In this document: positions 28,783-37,911 of the stretch, in pieces
Position numbering within the stretch: the stretch's first letter is position 1
Layout: each line of letters begins with the position of its first letter
Translations under genes and position numbers: made by a program
Notes under the pieces: generated by a model
Told to the model about the DNA's origin: nothing
Seen by the model: only the letters and a program-made list of their open reading frames with translations
Database searches by the model: none
NCBI RefSeq assembly: GCF_000380505.1
Contig: NZ_AQYH01000006.1
Location: forward strand, 1 to 64,000
From: Kaistia granuli DSM 23481
GTDB taxonomy: Bacteria; Pseudomonadota; Alphaproteobacteria; Rhizobiales; Kaistiaceae
Direction: 5' to 3'
DNA length: 64,000 nt

Positions 28783-29010
28783 CTAGGACTCCTCCGGCAG
28801 TTCGCCGCCAATGCCCGCATCGGTCAGAAGCTTGCGCGCATCCTGGATCTCGTCGGCAAGCACCAGGATGCGCCGCGGCAGCACGCCGAGCGACCCTTCC
28901 ATGACACTCATGTTCTGATCGACGACCAGATGTTCAATGCCGGCGTCCTTCAGGAGTGCCTCGACGAAGGAAATCATGACGATGTCGTTGGTGCGGATGA
29001 GCTCTTCCAT
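28783..29010 (-). CDS. DUF2007 domain protein
   Basis: The 75-residue protein consists of one DUF2007 domain: MEELIRTNDIVMISFVEALLKDAGIEHLVVDQNMS, then GVLPRRILVLADEIQDARKLL. DUF2007 is a small PII-like fold proposed to act in signal transduction, without a proven ligand. It is the first gene of the minus-strand block DUF2007-trmN6-sppA and diverges from the polyprenyl synthase gene, the standard arrangement in the order. Confidence 0.9.
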   Translation of the reverse strand: MEELIRTNDIVMISFVEALLKDAGIEHLVVDQNMSVMEGSLGVLPRRILVLADEIQDARKLLTDAGIGGELPEES

Positions 29011-29237
29011 ATCCCCTCAAGGGCGGTTGCGGACGATGATCGGTGCGGTCGAGCCTAAGGCCGGGCGGGCGCGGCGGCAATGATGCGCGGAGTACCGCGC
29101 CGGGAATCATCGCAACGCAGCAATAAAGTGCCCCGTCGGCGCCGTCAGGGCCGTTCTGAGCCATCGTGTCACTTGTTCCGATCCCCCCGGCCCCCTATTG
29201 TCGCCCGCGAAACAGAGGCGAACCGGGAGCGTTGCCC

Positions 29238-30257
29238 GTGGGATTGGTAGTTCCGCTCGACGAGAGCAAGAAGAAGGGCGCAGCCCGGATCGAGCCTCTC
29301 GTCGCGCTTGTATCGGCCGACATGGAACGGGTGAACCAGATCATCCTTTCCAAGGCCGGATCCGATGTCGAGATGATCCCCGAGGTCGCCCAGCATCTGA
29401 TCTCTTCGGGCGGCAAGCGGCTGCGGCCCATGCTGACGCTCGCCGCGGCGCGCATGTCGGGCTATGAGGGCGATGGCCATGTGAAGCTCGCCGCCAGCGT
29501 CGAGTTCATGCATACGGCCACCCTGCTGCATGACGACGTGGTCGACGAGAGCGAGCTCCGGCGCGGCAAGCTGGCCGCGCGCATGCTCTGGGGCAACCAG
29601 GCCAGCGTATTGGTCGGCGATTTCCTGCTCGGCCAGGCCTTCCGCATGATGGTCGAGGTCGGCTCCATCGACGCGCTCGACGTCCTGTCGACGGCCGCCA
29701 CCGTGATCGCCGAAGGCGAGGTCATGCAGCTTTCGGCCGCCAAGAACATGGCGACGACGGAAGAGGAATATCTGGCCGTCATCAAGGCAAAGACCGCGGC
29801 GCTGTTCGCCGCCGCCGCCGAGGTCGGACCGATCATCGCCGACAATGACAAGGTTCGCCGCGAGGCGTTCAGCGATTACGGCACCTATCTCGGCCTCGCC
29901 TTCCAGCTGATCGACGACGCGCTCGACTATGGCGGCAATTCCGCCGATCTCGGCAAGAAGGTCGGCGACGATTTCCGCGAGGGAAAGATCACGCTCCCCG
30001 TCGTGCTTGCCTACCGGCGCGGCTCGGAGAGCGAGCGCGCCTTCTGGCAACGCACGCTGGAAAAGGCCGATATTCAGGACGGCGACCTTGATAAGGCGAT
30101 CGCCATCCTGCGCTCGCACCGGACGATCGAGGATACGATCGAACGCGCGCGCCAGTTCGGCGAGACCGCCCGCCAGGCGCTCGACGTGTTCCCGGATACG
30201 CCCTGGAAGGAAGCGCTGCTGGAAGTCATCGACTTTTGCATCGAGCGGGCGCACTGA
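29238..30257 (+). CDS. ispB: Polyprenyl (octaprenyl/decaprenyl) diphosphate synthase
   Basis: This trans-isoprenyl diphosphate synthase makes the side chain of ubiquinone. The first Asp-rich motif is LLHDDVVDES (residues 97-106) and the second is FQLIDDALDYGG; ISSGGKRLRPML forms the isopentenyl-diphosphate site. The start is a GTG at 29238, giving MGLVVPLDES, preceded by GGGAG; the longer frame from 29166 reads through non-coding-like sequence. At 339 residues it is normal. Decaprenyl product (Q10) is expected for this order but chain length cannot be read from the motif with certainty. Confidence 0.93.
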   Translation: MGLVVPLDESKKKGAARIEPLVALVSADMERVNQIILSKAGSDVEMIPEVAQHLISSGGKRLRPMLTLAAARMSGYEGDGHVKLAASVEFMHTATLLHDDVVDESELRRGKLAARMLWGNQASVLVGDFLLGQAFRMMVEVGSIDALDVLSTAATVIAEGEVMQLSAAKNMATTEEEYLAVIKAKTAALFAAAAEVGPIIADNDKVRREAFSDYGTYLGLAFQLIDDALDYGGNSADLGKKVGDDFREGKITLPVVLAYRRGSESERAFWQRTLEKADIQDGDLDKAIAILRSHRTIEDTIERARQFGETARQALDVFPDTPWKEALLEVIDFCIERAH

Positions 30258-30409
30258 TAGTCCGACCTGCGGAGGCGCCAGCGGCCCTCCCGCAGACGCA
30301 TCGCTTCGGCCGGAGGCCAGCTTGCGGGGTGGTCCTAAAAGCGCCATCCTCTTTGCCCAGCCTCGGAACCGAGGTTCTATACCAACCCACGGTATCAGAC
30401 AGGATTCCG

Positions 30410-32380
30410 ATGCACCGCACGCTGACATCGCTCGTCCGACCGCTTCGCTCCGTGGCGGTCTGTTTCGCATTGCTGGCCAGCACCAGCCTGATGGCCGGCG
30501 CCGCGGCTCAGGCCGAGACGTCGATCTCGGACCTTCTGGACGACGCCATGCCGACCCTGACGGGCAGCTATCTGGCGGCGCTGAGCGCGACCAATGCGCA
30601 GGACTATGATTCAGCGGTCCTCTTCTTCGAGGAGGCCCTGAGCCAGGATCCGGAAAATCCGATCCTGCTGGAGCGCACCTTCACGCTGCTTCTGGCGAAT
30701 GGCGAGATCGAGCGCGCGATCCCGCTGGCCGAAGAGCTGGTCAAGCTCAACCCCGACAACCGGATCGGACGGCTGGCGCTGGGCGTGAAGGCCCTCAAGG
30801 CCAAGAAATACGCCGAGGCCGGCAAGCAGTTCGGCCAGGGCGACCGGGGTCCCCTCGCCAACATCTCGTCCGGCCTGATGTCGGCCTGGGCGGCGGAAGG
30901 CCAGGGCCAGACCGACGCGGCGCTGAAGATCGTCGACACGCTGCAGGGCCCCGAGTGGTACTCGGTGTTCAAGAACTTCAACATCGCGCTGATCAACGCC
31001 AATGCGGGCCGCACCGACGCGGCGCTGGCGGCGATCACCAAGGCCTATGAGGCCGAGGGCGGTTCGATGCGCGTCGCCGAGGCCTATGCCCGGATGATGG
31101 CGCGGGCCGGCAAGACCGAAGAGGCGAAGAAGGCCCTCGAAAGCTTCACCAAGAACAGCGTTGGCCATCCGGTCATCGCCGCGCTGCTGGCCGAGGTCAA
31201 TGCCGGCAAGAAGCCGGCGCCGCTCGTGCGCAATCCGCAGGAAGGCGCCGCCGAGGTGCTCTATGGCCTCGGTTCGGCGCTCGGCGGCGAGAATGGCGGT
31301 TCCGACCTCGCTACCCTCTATTTGCGGCTGGCGCTCTTCCTGCAGCCCAAGAACGAACTCGTGCTGATGGCGCTCGGCGACCTGACGCAGAATGCCCAGC
31401 GTTTCGAGCGCTCGATCCCGATCTTCGAGCAGGTGTCGAAGTCGTCGCCGCTGCGGCGCAACGCCGAACTGCAGATCGCGCTCAGCTATGATGCGATCGG
31501 CAAGCATGACGACGCCGCGAAGCGGCTGAAGCGCCTGATCGCCGCCAATCCGCACGACATCGACGCGCTGACCACGCTCGCCACCATCCACCGCACCGGC
31601 AAGCGTTATGCCGAGGCGGCCGCCATGTACACCAAGGCGGTCAACTCGATCACCGACGACCATGCGCGCAACTGGCTGATCTATTTCTTCCGCGGCATCG
31701 CCTATGAGCGCGCCAAGCAGTGGTCGAAGGCCGAACCCGACTTCCTGAAGGCCCTGGAGATCACCCCGGACGAGCCGCAGGTGCTGAACTATCTCGGCTA
31801 CAGCTGGATCGATCGCGGCCTCAATCTCGACCGCGCGACGGAGATGATCAAGAAGGCGGTCGAGCTGCGGCCGAACGACGGCTACATCGTCGACAGCCTC
31901 GGCTGGGCCTACTACAAGCTCGGCAAATACGAGGAGGCCGTCGGCCAGCTCGAACGCGCCATCTCGCTGAAAGCAGACGACGCCACCATCAACGATCACC
32001 TCGGCGACGCCTACTGGAAGGTGGGACGCAAGCTCGAGGCGACGTTCCAGTGGGCGCATGCGCGCGACCTGAACCCGGAGCCGGCCGACAAGGAGCGCAT
32101 CCTGGCCAAGCTCGCCAAGGGCCTCGACAAGGTCGAGGAGACGCAGGTCGCCTCGGCCTCGACGGATACCGCCACCGACGGCAGCGCCGGCAATCCGGCG
32201 ACGGGCGAGCAGTTCACGATCGAGGCTGGCGACAGCCTTTGGAAGGTCGCGCTCAAGGTCTATGGCGACGGCGAGCTCTACAGCCGGCTGATCGACGCCA
32301 ACCGCGACAAGCTGCGCAACCCGAACAACATTCGTCCGGGCCTCGTCATCGACATTCCGAAGCTCGACACGGCGCAGTGA
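30410..32380 (+). CDS. TPR-repeat protein with C-terminal LysM domain
   Basis: The 656-residue protein begins with a signal peptide (VCFALLASTSLMAGAAAQAE). Most of the rest is tetratricopeptide repeats, clearest at PQVLNYLGYSWIDRG, GYIVDSLGWAYYKLGKYEEAV and ATINDHLGDAYWKVGRKLEA. After a Ser/Thr/Ala linker comes a LysM module (FTIEAGDSLWKVALKVYG to NIRPGLVIDIP, residues about 601-651), predicted to bind peptidoglycan. TPR proteins upstream of ispE are common in alphaproteobacteria; the LysM tail is less usual. Its stop overlaps the ispE GTG. CCTCGG-AA-CCGAGG (30361-30374) lies in the promoter region. Confidence 0.87.
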   Translation: MHRTLTSLVRPLRSVAVCFALLASTSLMAGAAAQAETSISDLLDDAMPTLTGSYLAALSATNAQDYDSAVLFFEEALSQDPENPILLERTFTLLLANGEIERAIPLAEELVKLNPDNRIGRLALGVKALKAKKYAEAGKQFGQGDRGPLANISSGLMSAWAAEGQGQTDAALKIVDTLQGPEWYSVFKNFNIALINANAGRTDAALAAITKAYEAEGGSMRVAEAYARMMARAGKTEEAKKALESFTKNSVGHPVIAALLAEVNAGKKPAPLVRNPQEGAAEVLYGLGSALGGENGGSDLATLYLRLALFLQPKNELVLMALGDLTQNAQRFERSIPIFEQVSKSSPLRRNAELQIALSYDAIGKHDDAAKRLKRLIAANPHDIDALTTLATIHRTGKRYAEAAAMYTKAVNSITDDHARNWLIYFFRGIAYERAKQWSKAEPDFLKALEITPDEPQVLNYLGYSWIDRGLNLDRATEMIKKAVELRPNDGYIVDSLGWAYYKLGKYEEAVGQLERAISLKADDATINDHLGDAYWKVGRKLEATFQWAHARDLNPEPADKERILAKLAKGLDKVEETQVASASTDTATDGSAGNPATGEQFTIEAGDSLWKVALKVYGDGELYSRLIDANRDKLRNPNNIRPGLVIDIPKLDTAQ

Positions 32381-33297
32381 CCAAGACGATCGGCAAAGCG
32401 CGCGACGCCGCTCCCGGCGTCGTGCTTGGCGCCGAGTTCGCCCCGGCGAAGATCAACCTCGCCTTGCACGTGACCGGCCGACGGGCCGACGGCTACCACA
32501 CGCTCGACAGCCTCGTCGTATTCGCCGCCATCGGCGACACGATCGAAGCCACGACCGCCCCTCGCGATGCCGCGCCGACGCTCGAGATCGACGGCCCGTT
32601 CTCGGATGGGCTCGACGCCGGGCCGGACAATCTCGTCCTGCGCGCCGTGCGGGCGCATGCGGCGATGGGCGGCCATGTCGAAGGCCTTCATCTGCGGCTC
32701 GACAAGCAGCTTCCGGTCGCCTCCGGCATCGGCGGCGGCTCGGCCGACGCCGCGGCGACGCTGCGGCTGCTGGCGCGCCTCGCGCCCCTTCCCTCTGCGT
32801 CCACGGACCGGCAAGGAGCCGTCGCGGCCACCCTCGGCGCCGACGTGCCGATGTGCCTGCGCTCGACGCCGCTGCGCGCCACCGGCATCGGCGAGGTGCT
32901 GACCGCCGTCGCCGGCGTGCCACGGCTGCCGATGGTGCTGGTCAATCCGCGCGTCGCCGTTTCGACGCCGGCCGTGTTCCGGCGGCTCGACCGCGCCGAC
33001 AATTCCGGCCTGCCCGCATTGCCGTCCGCCTTCGCCGATGCCGGCGCGCTGGCCGCATGGCTGCGCGCGACCCGCAACGATCTGGAAGCGCCCGCCATCG
33101 CCGCCCTCCCCGTCATCGCCAAACTCGTCGCCGCCGTCGGCGCCACGGAGCACTGCCTGCTGGCCCGGATGTCCGGTTCCGGCGCTACCGTCTTCGGCCT
33201 GTTCCCGGACGATGCAAGCACCGCCCGCGCCGCCGAACGCCTCGCCGCGGCGCATCCCGAGTGGTGGATCGTCGCGACCCACTCAGCCGGCAGCTAG
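32377..33297 (+). CDS. ispE: 4-diphosphocytidyl-2-C-methyl-D-erythritol kinase
   Basis: This GHMP kinase phosphorylates CDP-methylerythritol in the MEP pathway of isoprenoid synthesis. It shows FAPAKINLALHVTGRRADGYH (substrate Lys), LPVASGIGGGSADAAATLR (the GHMP ATP loop with catalytic residues) and the C-terminal ARMSGSGATVFGLF. The GTG at 32377 overlaps the TGA of the TPR gene by two bases, so translation is coupled. It has 306 residues. It is near another isoprenoid gene (polyprenyl synthase) two genes upstream. Confidence 0.95.
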   Translation: MTKTIGKARDAAPGVVLGAEFAPAKINLALHVTGRRADGYHTLDSLVVFAAIGDTIEATTAPRDAAPTLEIDGPFSDGLDAGPDNLVLRAVRAHAAMGGHVEGLHLRLDKQLPVASGIGGGSADAAATLRLLARLAPLPSASTDRQGAVAATLGADVPMCLRSTPLRATGIGEVLTAVAGVPRLPMVLVNPRVAVSTPAVFRRLDRADNSGLPALPSAFADAGALAAWLRATRNDLEAPAIAALPVIAKLVAAVGATEHCLLARMSGSGATVFGLFPDDASTARAAERLAAAHPEWWIVATHSAGS

Positions 33298-33368
33298 CCC
33301 GCTTTCCTCCCGGCCCGGCACGGACTATGTCTCGACTAGCGACATCTAGCAGGACGAGGACATCCGCC

Positions 33369-33923
33369 ATGGCCGCCACCGACGAGAGCCTGCCCTTCAT
33401 CCCCGTTCGCTTCGCCGTGCTCGCGGTCTCCGACACTCGCTCGCTCGAGGATGACCGCTCCGGCAGGACCCTGGCCGAGCGCATCGAGGGGGCCGGCCAT
33501 GTCCTGGCCGAGCGCGCCATCGTTCCCGACGACGTCGAGGAGATCCGCACCATCGTCTCGTGCTGGATCGACGATGACGGCATCGACGCCATCATCACCA
33601 CCGGCGGCACCGGCTTCACCGGCCGCGACGTCACGCCCGAGGCCATCGAGCCACTGTTCGAAAAGCGCATGGACGGCTTTTCGGCCGTCTTCCATCGCCT
33701 GAGCTACGACAAGATCGGCACCTCGACGGTGCAGTCGCGCGCGACGGCGGGCGTCGCCAACGCGACGTTCATCTTCGTGATTCCGGGATCGCCTGGCGCC
33801 TGCAAGGATGCCTGGGACGGCATCATCCAGGTGCAGTTCGACTATCGCAGCCGGCCGTGCAACTTCGTCGAGATCATGCCGCGCCTCGACGAGCATCTGA
33901 AGCGGGGCAAGCTGAAGGCCTGA
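33369..33923 (+). CDS. moaB: Molybdopterin adenylyltransferase, MoaB type
   Basis: This MogA/MoaB-like protein of 184 residues adenylates molybdopterin before molybdenum insertion. It contains FAVLAVSDTRSLEDDRSG, the nucleotide loop TTGGTGFTGRDVTPEAIEPL, and PGSPGACKDAWDGII near the end. The ATG follows AGGACGAGGACATCCGCC. No other molybdenum cofactor gene is present; in the order it often sits by itself next to ispE, as here. Confidence 0.92.
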   Translation: MAATDESLPFIPVRFAVLAVSDTRSLEDDRSGRTLAERIEGAGHVLAERAIVPDDVEEIRTIVSCWIDDDGIDAIITTGGTGFTGRDVTPEAIEPLFEKRMDGFSAVFHRLSYDKIGTSTVQSRATAGVANATFIFVIPGSPGACKDAWDGIIQVQFDYRSRPCNFVEIMPRLDEHLKRGKLKA

Positions 33924-33926
33924 GGA

Positions 33927-34517
33927 TCAGGCGCCGGCGCCGCGCGAAATGGCGCGCGCCCGCAGGAAGGAAAGCCGGCCCCTGCCAATGCGACGGCCGA
34001 GATCGCTCTCGGCGAGCCGGGCTCCGCCGCGGTGGCCGCCGACGGCGCGATAGAGGCTCGACGGGACGAGAAGGCCCTGCTCCGGCAGCGGCGCCGCCAG
34101 CAGCTTGGCGCGCAGCACGGCGACCAGTTCCCGCAGGCGCGACTGCCAGCCGAAGCCGGCATGGGCGAGCCGGAACGAGGCCGCCCGCGACGCGCTGCCC
34201 GCCATCGCCAGCCGATCGATGAAATCGCGCGCCTCGCGCTGCCAACCCGCTTCGAGCATCACGTCGGGCGACAGGAACAACAGCCAGTCCGAGCGCGCCA
34301 TTGCGGCCCCCTTGGCCAAATCGGCGCCCCGCTCGCCGACGCCTTCGACGATCTTGCAACCGGCCGCGTCGGCGACGGCGATCGTGCCGTCGGTCGAGCC
34401 GCTGTCGACGACGATCACCTCGCGCACCATGCCGTCGGCCGCGGCCGGAACGAGCGCCGCCAGCGCATGCGCCAGCGCCAGCTCGTCATTGCGGGTTGAA
34501 AGGATCACGCTGATCAT
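33927..34517 (-). CDS. Family 2 glycosyltransferase
   Basis: This small GT-A protein of 196 residues begins MISVILSTRNDELALAHALAAL, with the nucleotide-sugar strand EVIVVDSGSTDGTIAVAD and LSPDVMLEAGW in the place of the DxD region. It lacks transmembrane helices and is shorter than most GT2 enzymes, resembling the short TIGR04283-like group. The acceptor is unknown and no polysaccharide genes are adjacent. It is convergent with moaB and divergent from the radical SAM gene. Confidence 0.8.
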   Translation of the reverse strand: MISVILSTRNDELALAHALAALVPAAADGMVREVIVVDSGSTDGTIAVADAAGCKIVEGVGERGADLAKGAAMARSDWLLFLSPDVMLEAGWQREARDFIDRLAMAGSASRAASFRLAHAGFGWQSRLRELVAVLRAKLLAAPLPEQGLLVPSSLYRAVGGHRGGARLAESDLGRRIGRGRLSFLRARAISRGAGA

Positions 34518-34617
34518 TCCTTCGATCTTAGCGACAATTTTTGCGACTGCGAGATGAAACAGGCGGGACGTTCCGTCGCAACGTCATGTGTTCTTGTTTT
34601 GTTCTCGAAAGGCGCGT

Positions 34618-35769
34618 ATGAGTCTTGGCATGTCGCTCGCACGCTCCCTCCCCCCGCATCTCGACCCGCTGCTGCTGCAGACGGACCCGGCACTTGCCGC
34701 GTCGATCGATCCTGACCGTCGACGCGGCCGCGGCGCCCAGAGCAACAGCTCTGGGCGCTTTGAGCGCTTCCAGTCGATCCCGTTCGACGATGGCTGGCAG
34801 ACGCTGGACGAGCTGCCGCCGTTCAAGACGGAAGTGCAGCCGGAAAAGGCACGGACGATCATCACGCGCAACGATTCGCCCGATCTCGCCTTCGACCGGT
34901 CGATCAATCCGTATCGCGGCTGCGAGCATGGCTGCTCCTACTGCTTCGCCCGGCCGACGCACGCCTATATGGGCTTGTCGCCCGGCCTCGATTTCGAATC
35001 GAAGCTTTTCTACAAGCCGGACGCCGCGAAACTTCTCGAGAAGGAGCTTTCCGATCCGGCCTACAAGCCGCGCACGATCGCCATCGGCACCAATACCGAT
35101 CCCTACCAGCCGATCGAGCGCCAGCACCGCATGATGCGCGACATCCTGGAAGTGCTCGACCGGTTCAACCACCCGGTCGGCATCGTCACGAAGTCGGCCC
35201 TGGTGCTGCGCGACGTCGACATTCTCAGCCGCATGGCCGAACGCGGGCTCGCCAAGGTGGCGCTGTCGATCACCACCCTCGACCGCAAGCTGGCGCGCGA
35301 CATGGAGCCACGCGCCGCGACGCCGGGCCGCCGGCTCGATGCGCTGCGGGGTCTCGCCGATGCCGGCGTCCCGGTCGGCGTGCTGGTCGCCCCCATCATT
35401 CCGGCGCTCAACGATGCCGAGATCGAGCGCATTCTCGACGCGGCGGCGGCGGCCGGCGCCACCGAGGCCGGCTATGTCCTGCTGCGCCTGCCGCTCGAAG
35501 TCAGCGAGATCTTCAAGGAGTGGCTGCTGCGTCACTACCCCGGCCGCTTCCGGCATGTACTTTCGGTGCTGCGATCGATGCGCGGCGGCAAGGACTATGA
35601 TTCGACCTTCGGCAAGCGGCAGCGCGGCGAAGGTCCCTATGCCTGGCAGATCGGCCGCCGCTTCGAGATCGCGGCGCAGCGGCTCGAGCTCAACCGGCGC
35701 AATCTCAAGCTCCGCACCGACCTGTTTTCCCCACCCGTTCGCCAGCCGGCCCAGCTCAGCCTGTTCTAG
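34618..35769 (+). CDS. PA0069-family radical SAM protein
   Basis: The 383-residue enzyme has an N-terminal NRRFER-like region (SSGRFERFQSIPFDDGW) and a radical SAM cluster motif GCEHGCSYCFARPTHAYMG, with the CX3CX2C cysteines at about residues 103-110. NTDPYQPIE and SITTLD blocks follow. It resembles SplB-like radical SAM proteins of the PA0069 group, whose substrate is not established. The start at 34618 has GAAAGG upstream; 34588 and 34630 are alternatives. The stop codon TAG is exactly the left target-site copy of a MITE, but the protein itself is not altered. Confidence 0.9.
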   Translation: MSLGMSLARSLPPHLDPLLLQTDPALAASIDPDRRRGRGAQSNSSGRFERFQSIPFDDGWQTLDELPPFKTEVQPEKARTIITRNDSPDLAFDRSINPYRGCEHGCSYCFARPTHAYMGLSPGLDFESKLFYKPDAAKLLEKELSDPAYKPRTIAIGTNTDPYQPIERQHRMMRDILEVLDRFNHPVGIVTKSALVLRDVDILSRMAERGLAKVALSITTLDRKLARDMEPRAATPGRRLDALRGLADAGVPVGVLVAPIIPALNDAEIERILDAAAAAGATEAGYVLLRLPLEVSEIFKEWLLRHYPGRFRHVLSVLRSMRGGKDYDSTFGKRQRGEGPYAWQIGRRFEIAAQRLELNRRNLKLRTDLFSPPVRQPAQLSLF

Positions 35770-36029
35770 GGCCCGTACTCCATTGGAAACGAGGCAGCGC
35801 TTGATGGAAGCCGGGTCAGTTCCAGGAGATGATGGCGACGTTGGGCCTCACCCAACGAGACGGCAGCGACGCCGAAATGGCCCGGTTTCGGTCAAGCCCT
35901 CCGGGTTGGGCGAAAATCATGCGCCAGTGCGTCGCCGATCCGCGCCGATGGATAGCCATCGCTGTGGTCGGCTCCTGCCTGCGCAGGATTTTGGCCCAAA
36001 GCTGCCCCATTTCCAATGGAGTACGGACC
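35770..36029. mobile_element. MITE-like element with CTAG target duplication
   Basis: Terminal inverted repeats of 20 bases (35770-35789 and 36010-36029) match with one difference; the similarity continues inward with a few mismatches to about 29 bases. The element is flanked by CTAG on both sides (35766-35769 and 36030-36033), a four-base YTAR duplication as used by IS5-family transposases. At 260 bp it carries no transposase, so it must be moved in trans. It occupies most of the 35770-36145 gap; the rest shows no gene. Confidence 0.85.
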
Positions 36030-36145
36030 CTAGCCCGGCAGCCGCCGGAACGCTTCTGTGCTAACAAGGAGGGATCTGGCGCGCATGTGGCAGGCGCCCG
36101 GCGCCGGCATCGCATGCCGCTCCCCTGCTGCGATCGGAGTGCAAA

Positions 36146-36895
36146 TTGGCGGATCAACTTCCCGGAGCCACAGCGAAGCTCGCTTTGCTGATCGACGCCG
36201 ACAATGTTCGGGCCGACTTCCTGCCGATCATCATCCGCGAGGCCTCGACCATCGGCCGCGTCGTGATTCGTCGTGTCTACGGCCATTTCGCCTCCAGCGC
36301 GATGAACCAGTGGCAGCCGCTGCTGCATTCCCATGCTCTGACGCCCGTGCATGTGCCGCCGGCCGCAGTCGGCAAGAACGCCACCGACATGAAGCTCGCC
36401 ATCGAGGCGATGGACATGCTGCACGAGAAGGGGCTGGACGGCTTCTGCATAGCCTCCAGCGACAGCGATTTCACCACGCTCGCGAGCCGCATCCGCGAGG
36501 ACGGTCTCGCCGTCTATGGCTTCGGCGAGCAGAAATCGACCAAGCCCTATGTCGCCGCCTGCGACCGCTTCTTCTATTGCGACCTGCTGCTGGCGGAAGA
36601 GCGCCAGACCGGCGGTCCGGCCAAGACGGCGAGCAAGGCCCCCGCGAAGTCGGCGCCGCGCTTGCCGCGCGACGAGATCTTCGCGGCGATCGAGGACGTG
36701 TCGGGCGACGACGGCTGGGCGCATCTCGGGCCGGTCGGCACCATCCTGTTCAAGCGCATGCCGGATTTCGACCCGCGCAATTTCGGCTTCCGCAAGCTGG
36801 TCGACCTAATGGAGACCGTGGCCGGCGTCGAGGTCAAGCGGGTCGATCTGGAGGCCGGCGGCAAGGCCGTGATGATCCGGCTGAAGGTCAAGTAG
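36146..36895 (+). CDS. NYN-domain RNase-like protein (LabA/DUF88)
   Basis: The 249-residue protein has an N-terminal NYN (PIN-like) nuclease domain: LALLIDADNVRADF, GKNATDMKLAIEAMDML and GFCIASSDSDFTTLASRI, which provide the conserved acidic residues. The C-terminal part (PRDEIFAAIEDVSGDDGWAHLG, then DPRNFGFRKLVDLME) matches an OST-HTH/LOTUS-like winged helix that binds RNA. The best start is TTG at 36146, with GGAG seven bases upstream, giving LADQLPG. An RNA-cleaving role is likely from domains; the target is unknown. Confidence 0.85.
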   Translation: MADQLPGATAKLALLIDADNVRADFLPIIIREASTIGRVVIRRVYGHFASSAMNQWQPLLHSHALTPVHVPPAAVGKNATDMKLAIEAMDMLHEKGLDGFCIASSDSDFTTLASRIREDGLAVYGFGEQKSTKPYVAACDRFFYCDLLLAEERQTGGPAKTASKAPAKSAPRLPRDEIFAAIEDVSGDDGWAHLGPVGTILFKRMPDFDPRNFGFRKLVDLMETVAGVEVKRVDLEAGGKAVMIRLKVK

Positions 36896-36996
36896 CCGAT
36901 CCGCTGCGTCCCAAAAGCAACGTCGCCGGATAAAGACAATCTCGGCCTTGTGCAGCTTCCGCTACGTTCACTAGAACGGGACGACAGCATTCATTC

Positions 36997-37797
36997 ATGA
37001 GGGTCGCCGTGCTCAAGGCCGCACAGTCCGAACTCGACTATCTGGTCAGCCACATCGCCCAGGCCGTGCGCTCGGCCGCGTCGTTCGACGATCCGTTCTA
37101 TCATCTGGTCCTCGACGGCATTTTTCCGCACGACATCTACGCCGAGATGCAGGAGCTGATGCCGTCGGCCAACCATTTCCGCGCCCTGGCAGGGCGCGGA
37201 AATGTCAACATCCGTACCGATGGCAGCGCGACCCGCGTCAAGGTGGACCTGTTCCCGGAATATCTGCGCCACCTTGAGGGCCGGCGGAAGGCGATCTGGA
37301 ACCTGGTCGGCGCCGCGCTCTGCGCGGAGCCGGTGCGCGACGCCTTCGTCGCGCGGCTGGAGCCGGGCCTGAAGCGCCGCTTCGGCAATGCCTACAAGCC
37401 GAGCGACTTCTTCCCGATCCCGATGCTGACCCGCGACACGTCCGGCTATCGCATCCCCGAGCACACCGATACGCGCTGGAAGGGCATTACCGTCCAGCTC
37501 TATCTGCCGCGCGACGAGCAGTTGAACGGCGTCGGCACCGTATTCTCCTCGCGCGAGCCCGAGGGCGGCTTCACGCGCGTCAAGCAGATGGATTTCGTGC
37601 CGAACCACGGCTACGCCTTCGCCGTCGGCGACAACACCTGGCATTCGGTCGACCCAACCGGCGTTCTGCCGACCTCGCGCGACAGCATCCTGCACACCTA
37701 TTTCGTCGACCAGACCGCCTTCGAGAAGGCCCGTAACCGCGGCAAGCGCGTCGGCAACTTCCTGAAGAACGAATTCCGCCAGCTCGTCGGCAGCTGA
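36997..37797 (+). CDS. Fe(II)/2-oxoglutarate-dependent oxygenase
   Basis: The 266-residue protein shows the facial triad of 2OG oxygenases: PEHTDTRWKGITVQLYLP contains His-x-Asp, NTWHSVDP the distal His, and TSRDSILHTYF the 2OG-binding Arg. The N-terminal half (FYHLVLDGIFPHDIYAEMQELMP) resembles prolyl-hydroxylase-type members. Substrate is unknown. It stands alone between the NYN gene and rnhB, with about 100 bases upstream. Confidence 0.82.
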   Translation: MRVAVLKAAQSELDYLVSHIAQAVRSAASFDDPFYHLVLDGIFPHDIYAEMQELMPSANHFRALAGRGNVNIRTDGSATRVKVDLFPEYLRHLEGRRKAIWNLVGAALCAEPVRDAFVARLEPGLKRRFGNAYKPSDFFPIPMLTRDTSGYRIPEHTDTRWKGITVQLYLPRDEQLNGVGTVFSSREPEGGFTRVKQMDFVPNHGYAFAVGDNTWHSVDPTGVLPTSRDSILHTYFVDQTAFEKARNRGKRVGNFLKNEFRQLVGS

Positions 37798-37911
37798 GCT
37801 CGACCCGTCTCGCGGCACGCCAACGGATCGCGGCGGATCAAACCGCCGCACCCACTTCGAAAGCGGCGCTTGCCGCTTGCAATCAGCAGGCCGGTCGGGG
37901 ATTTTCCGGCC

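Noticed and set aside
35829-36191. A 120-codon frame across the MITE
   Set aside because: It starts inside the element and runs across its right end into the NYN gene in another frame, so it is not a gene of the element.
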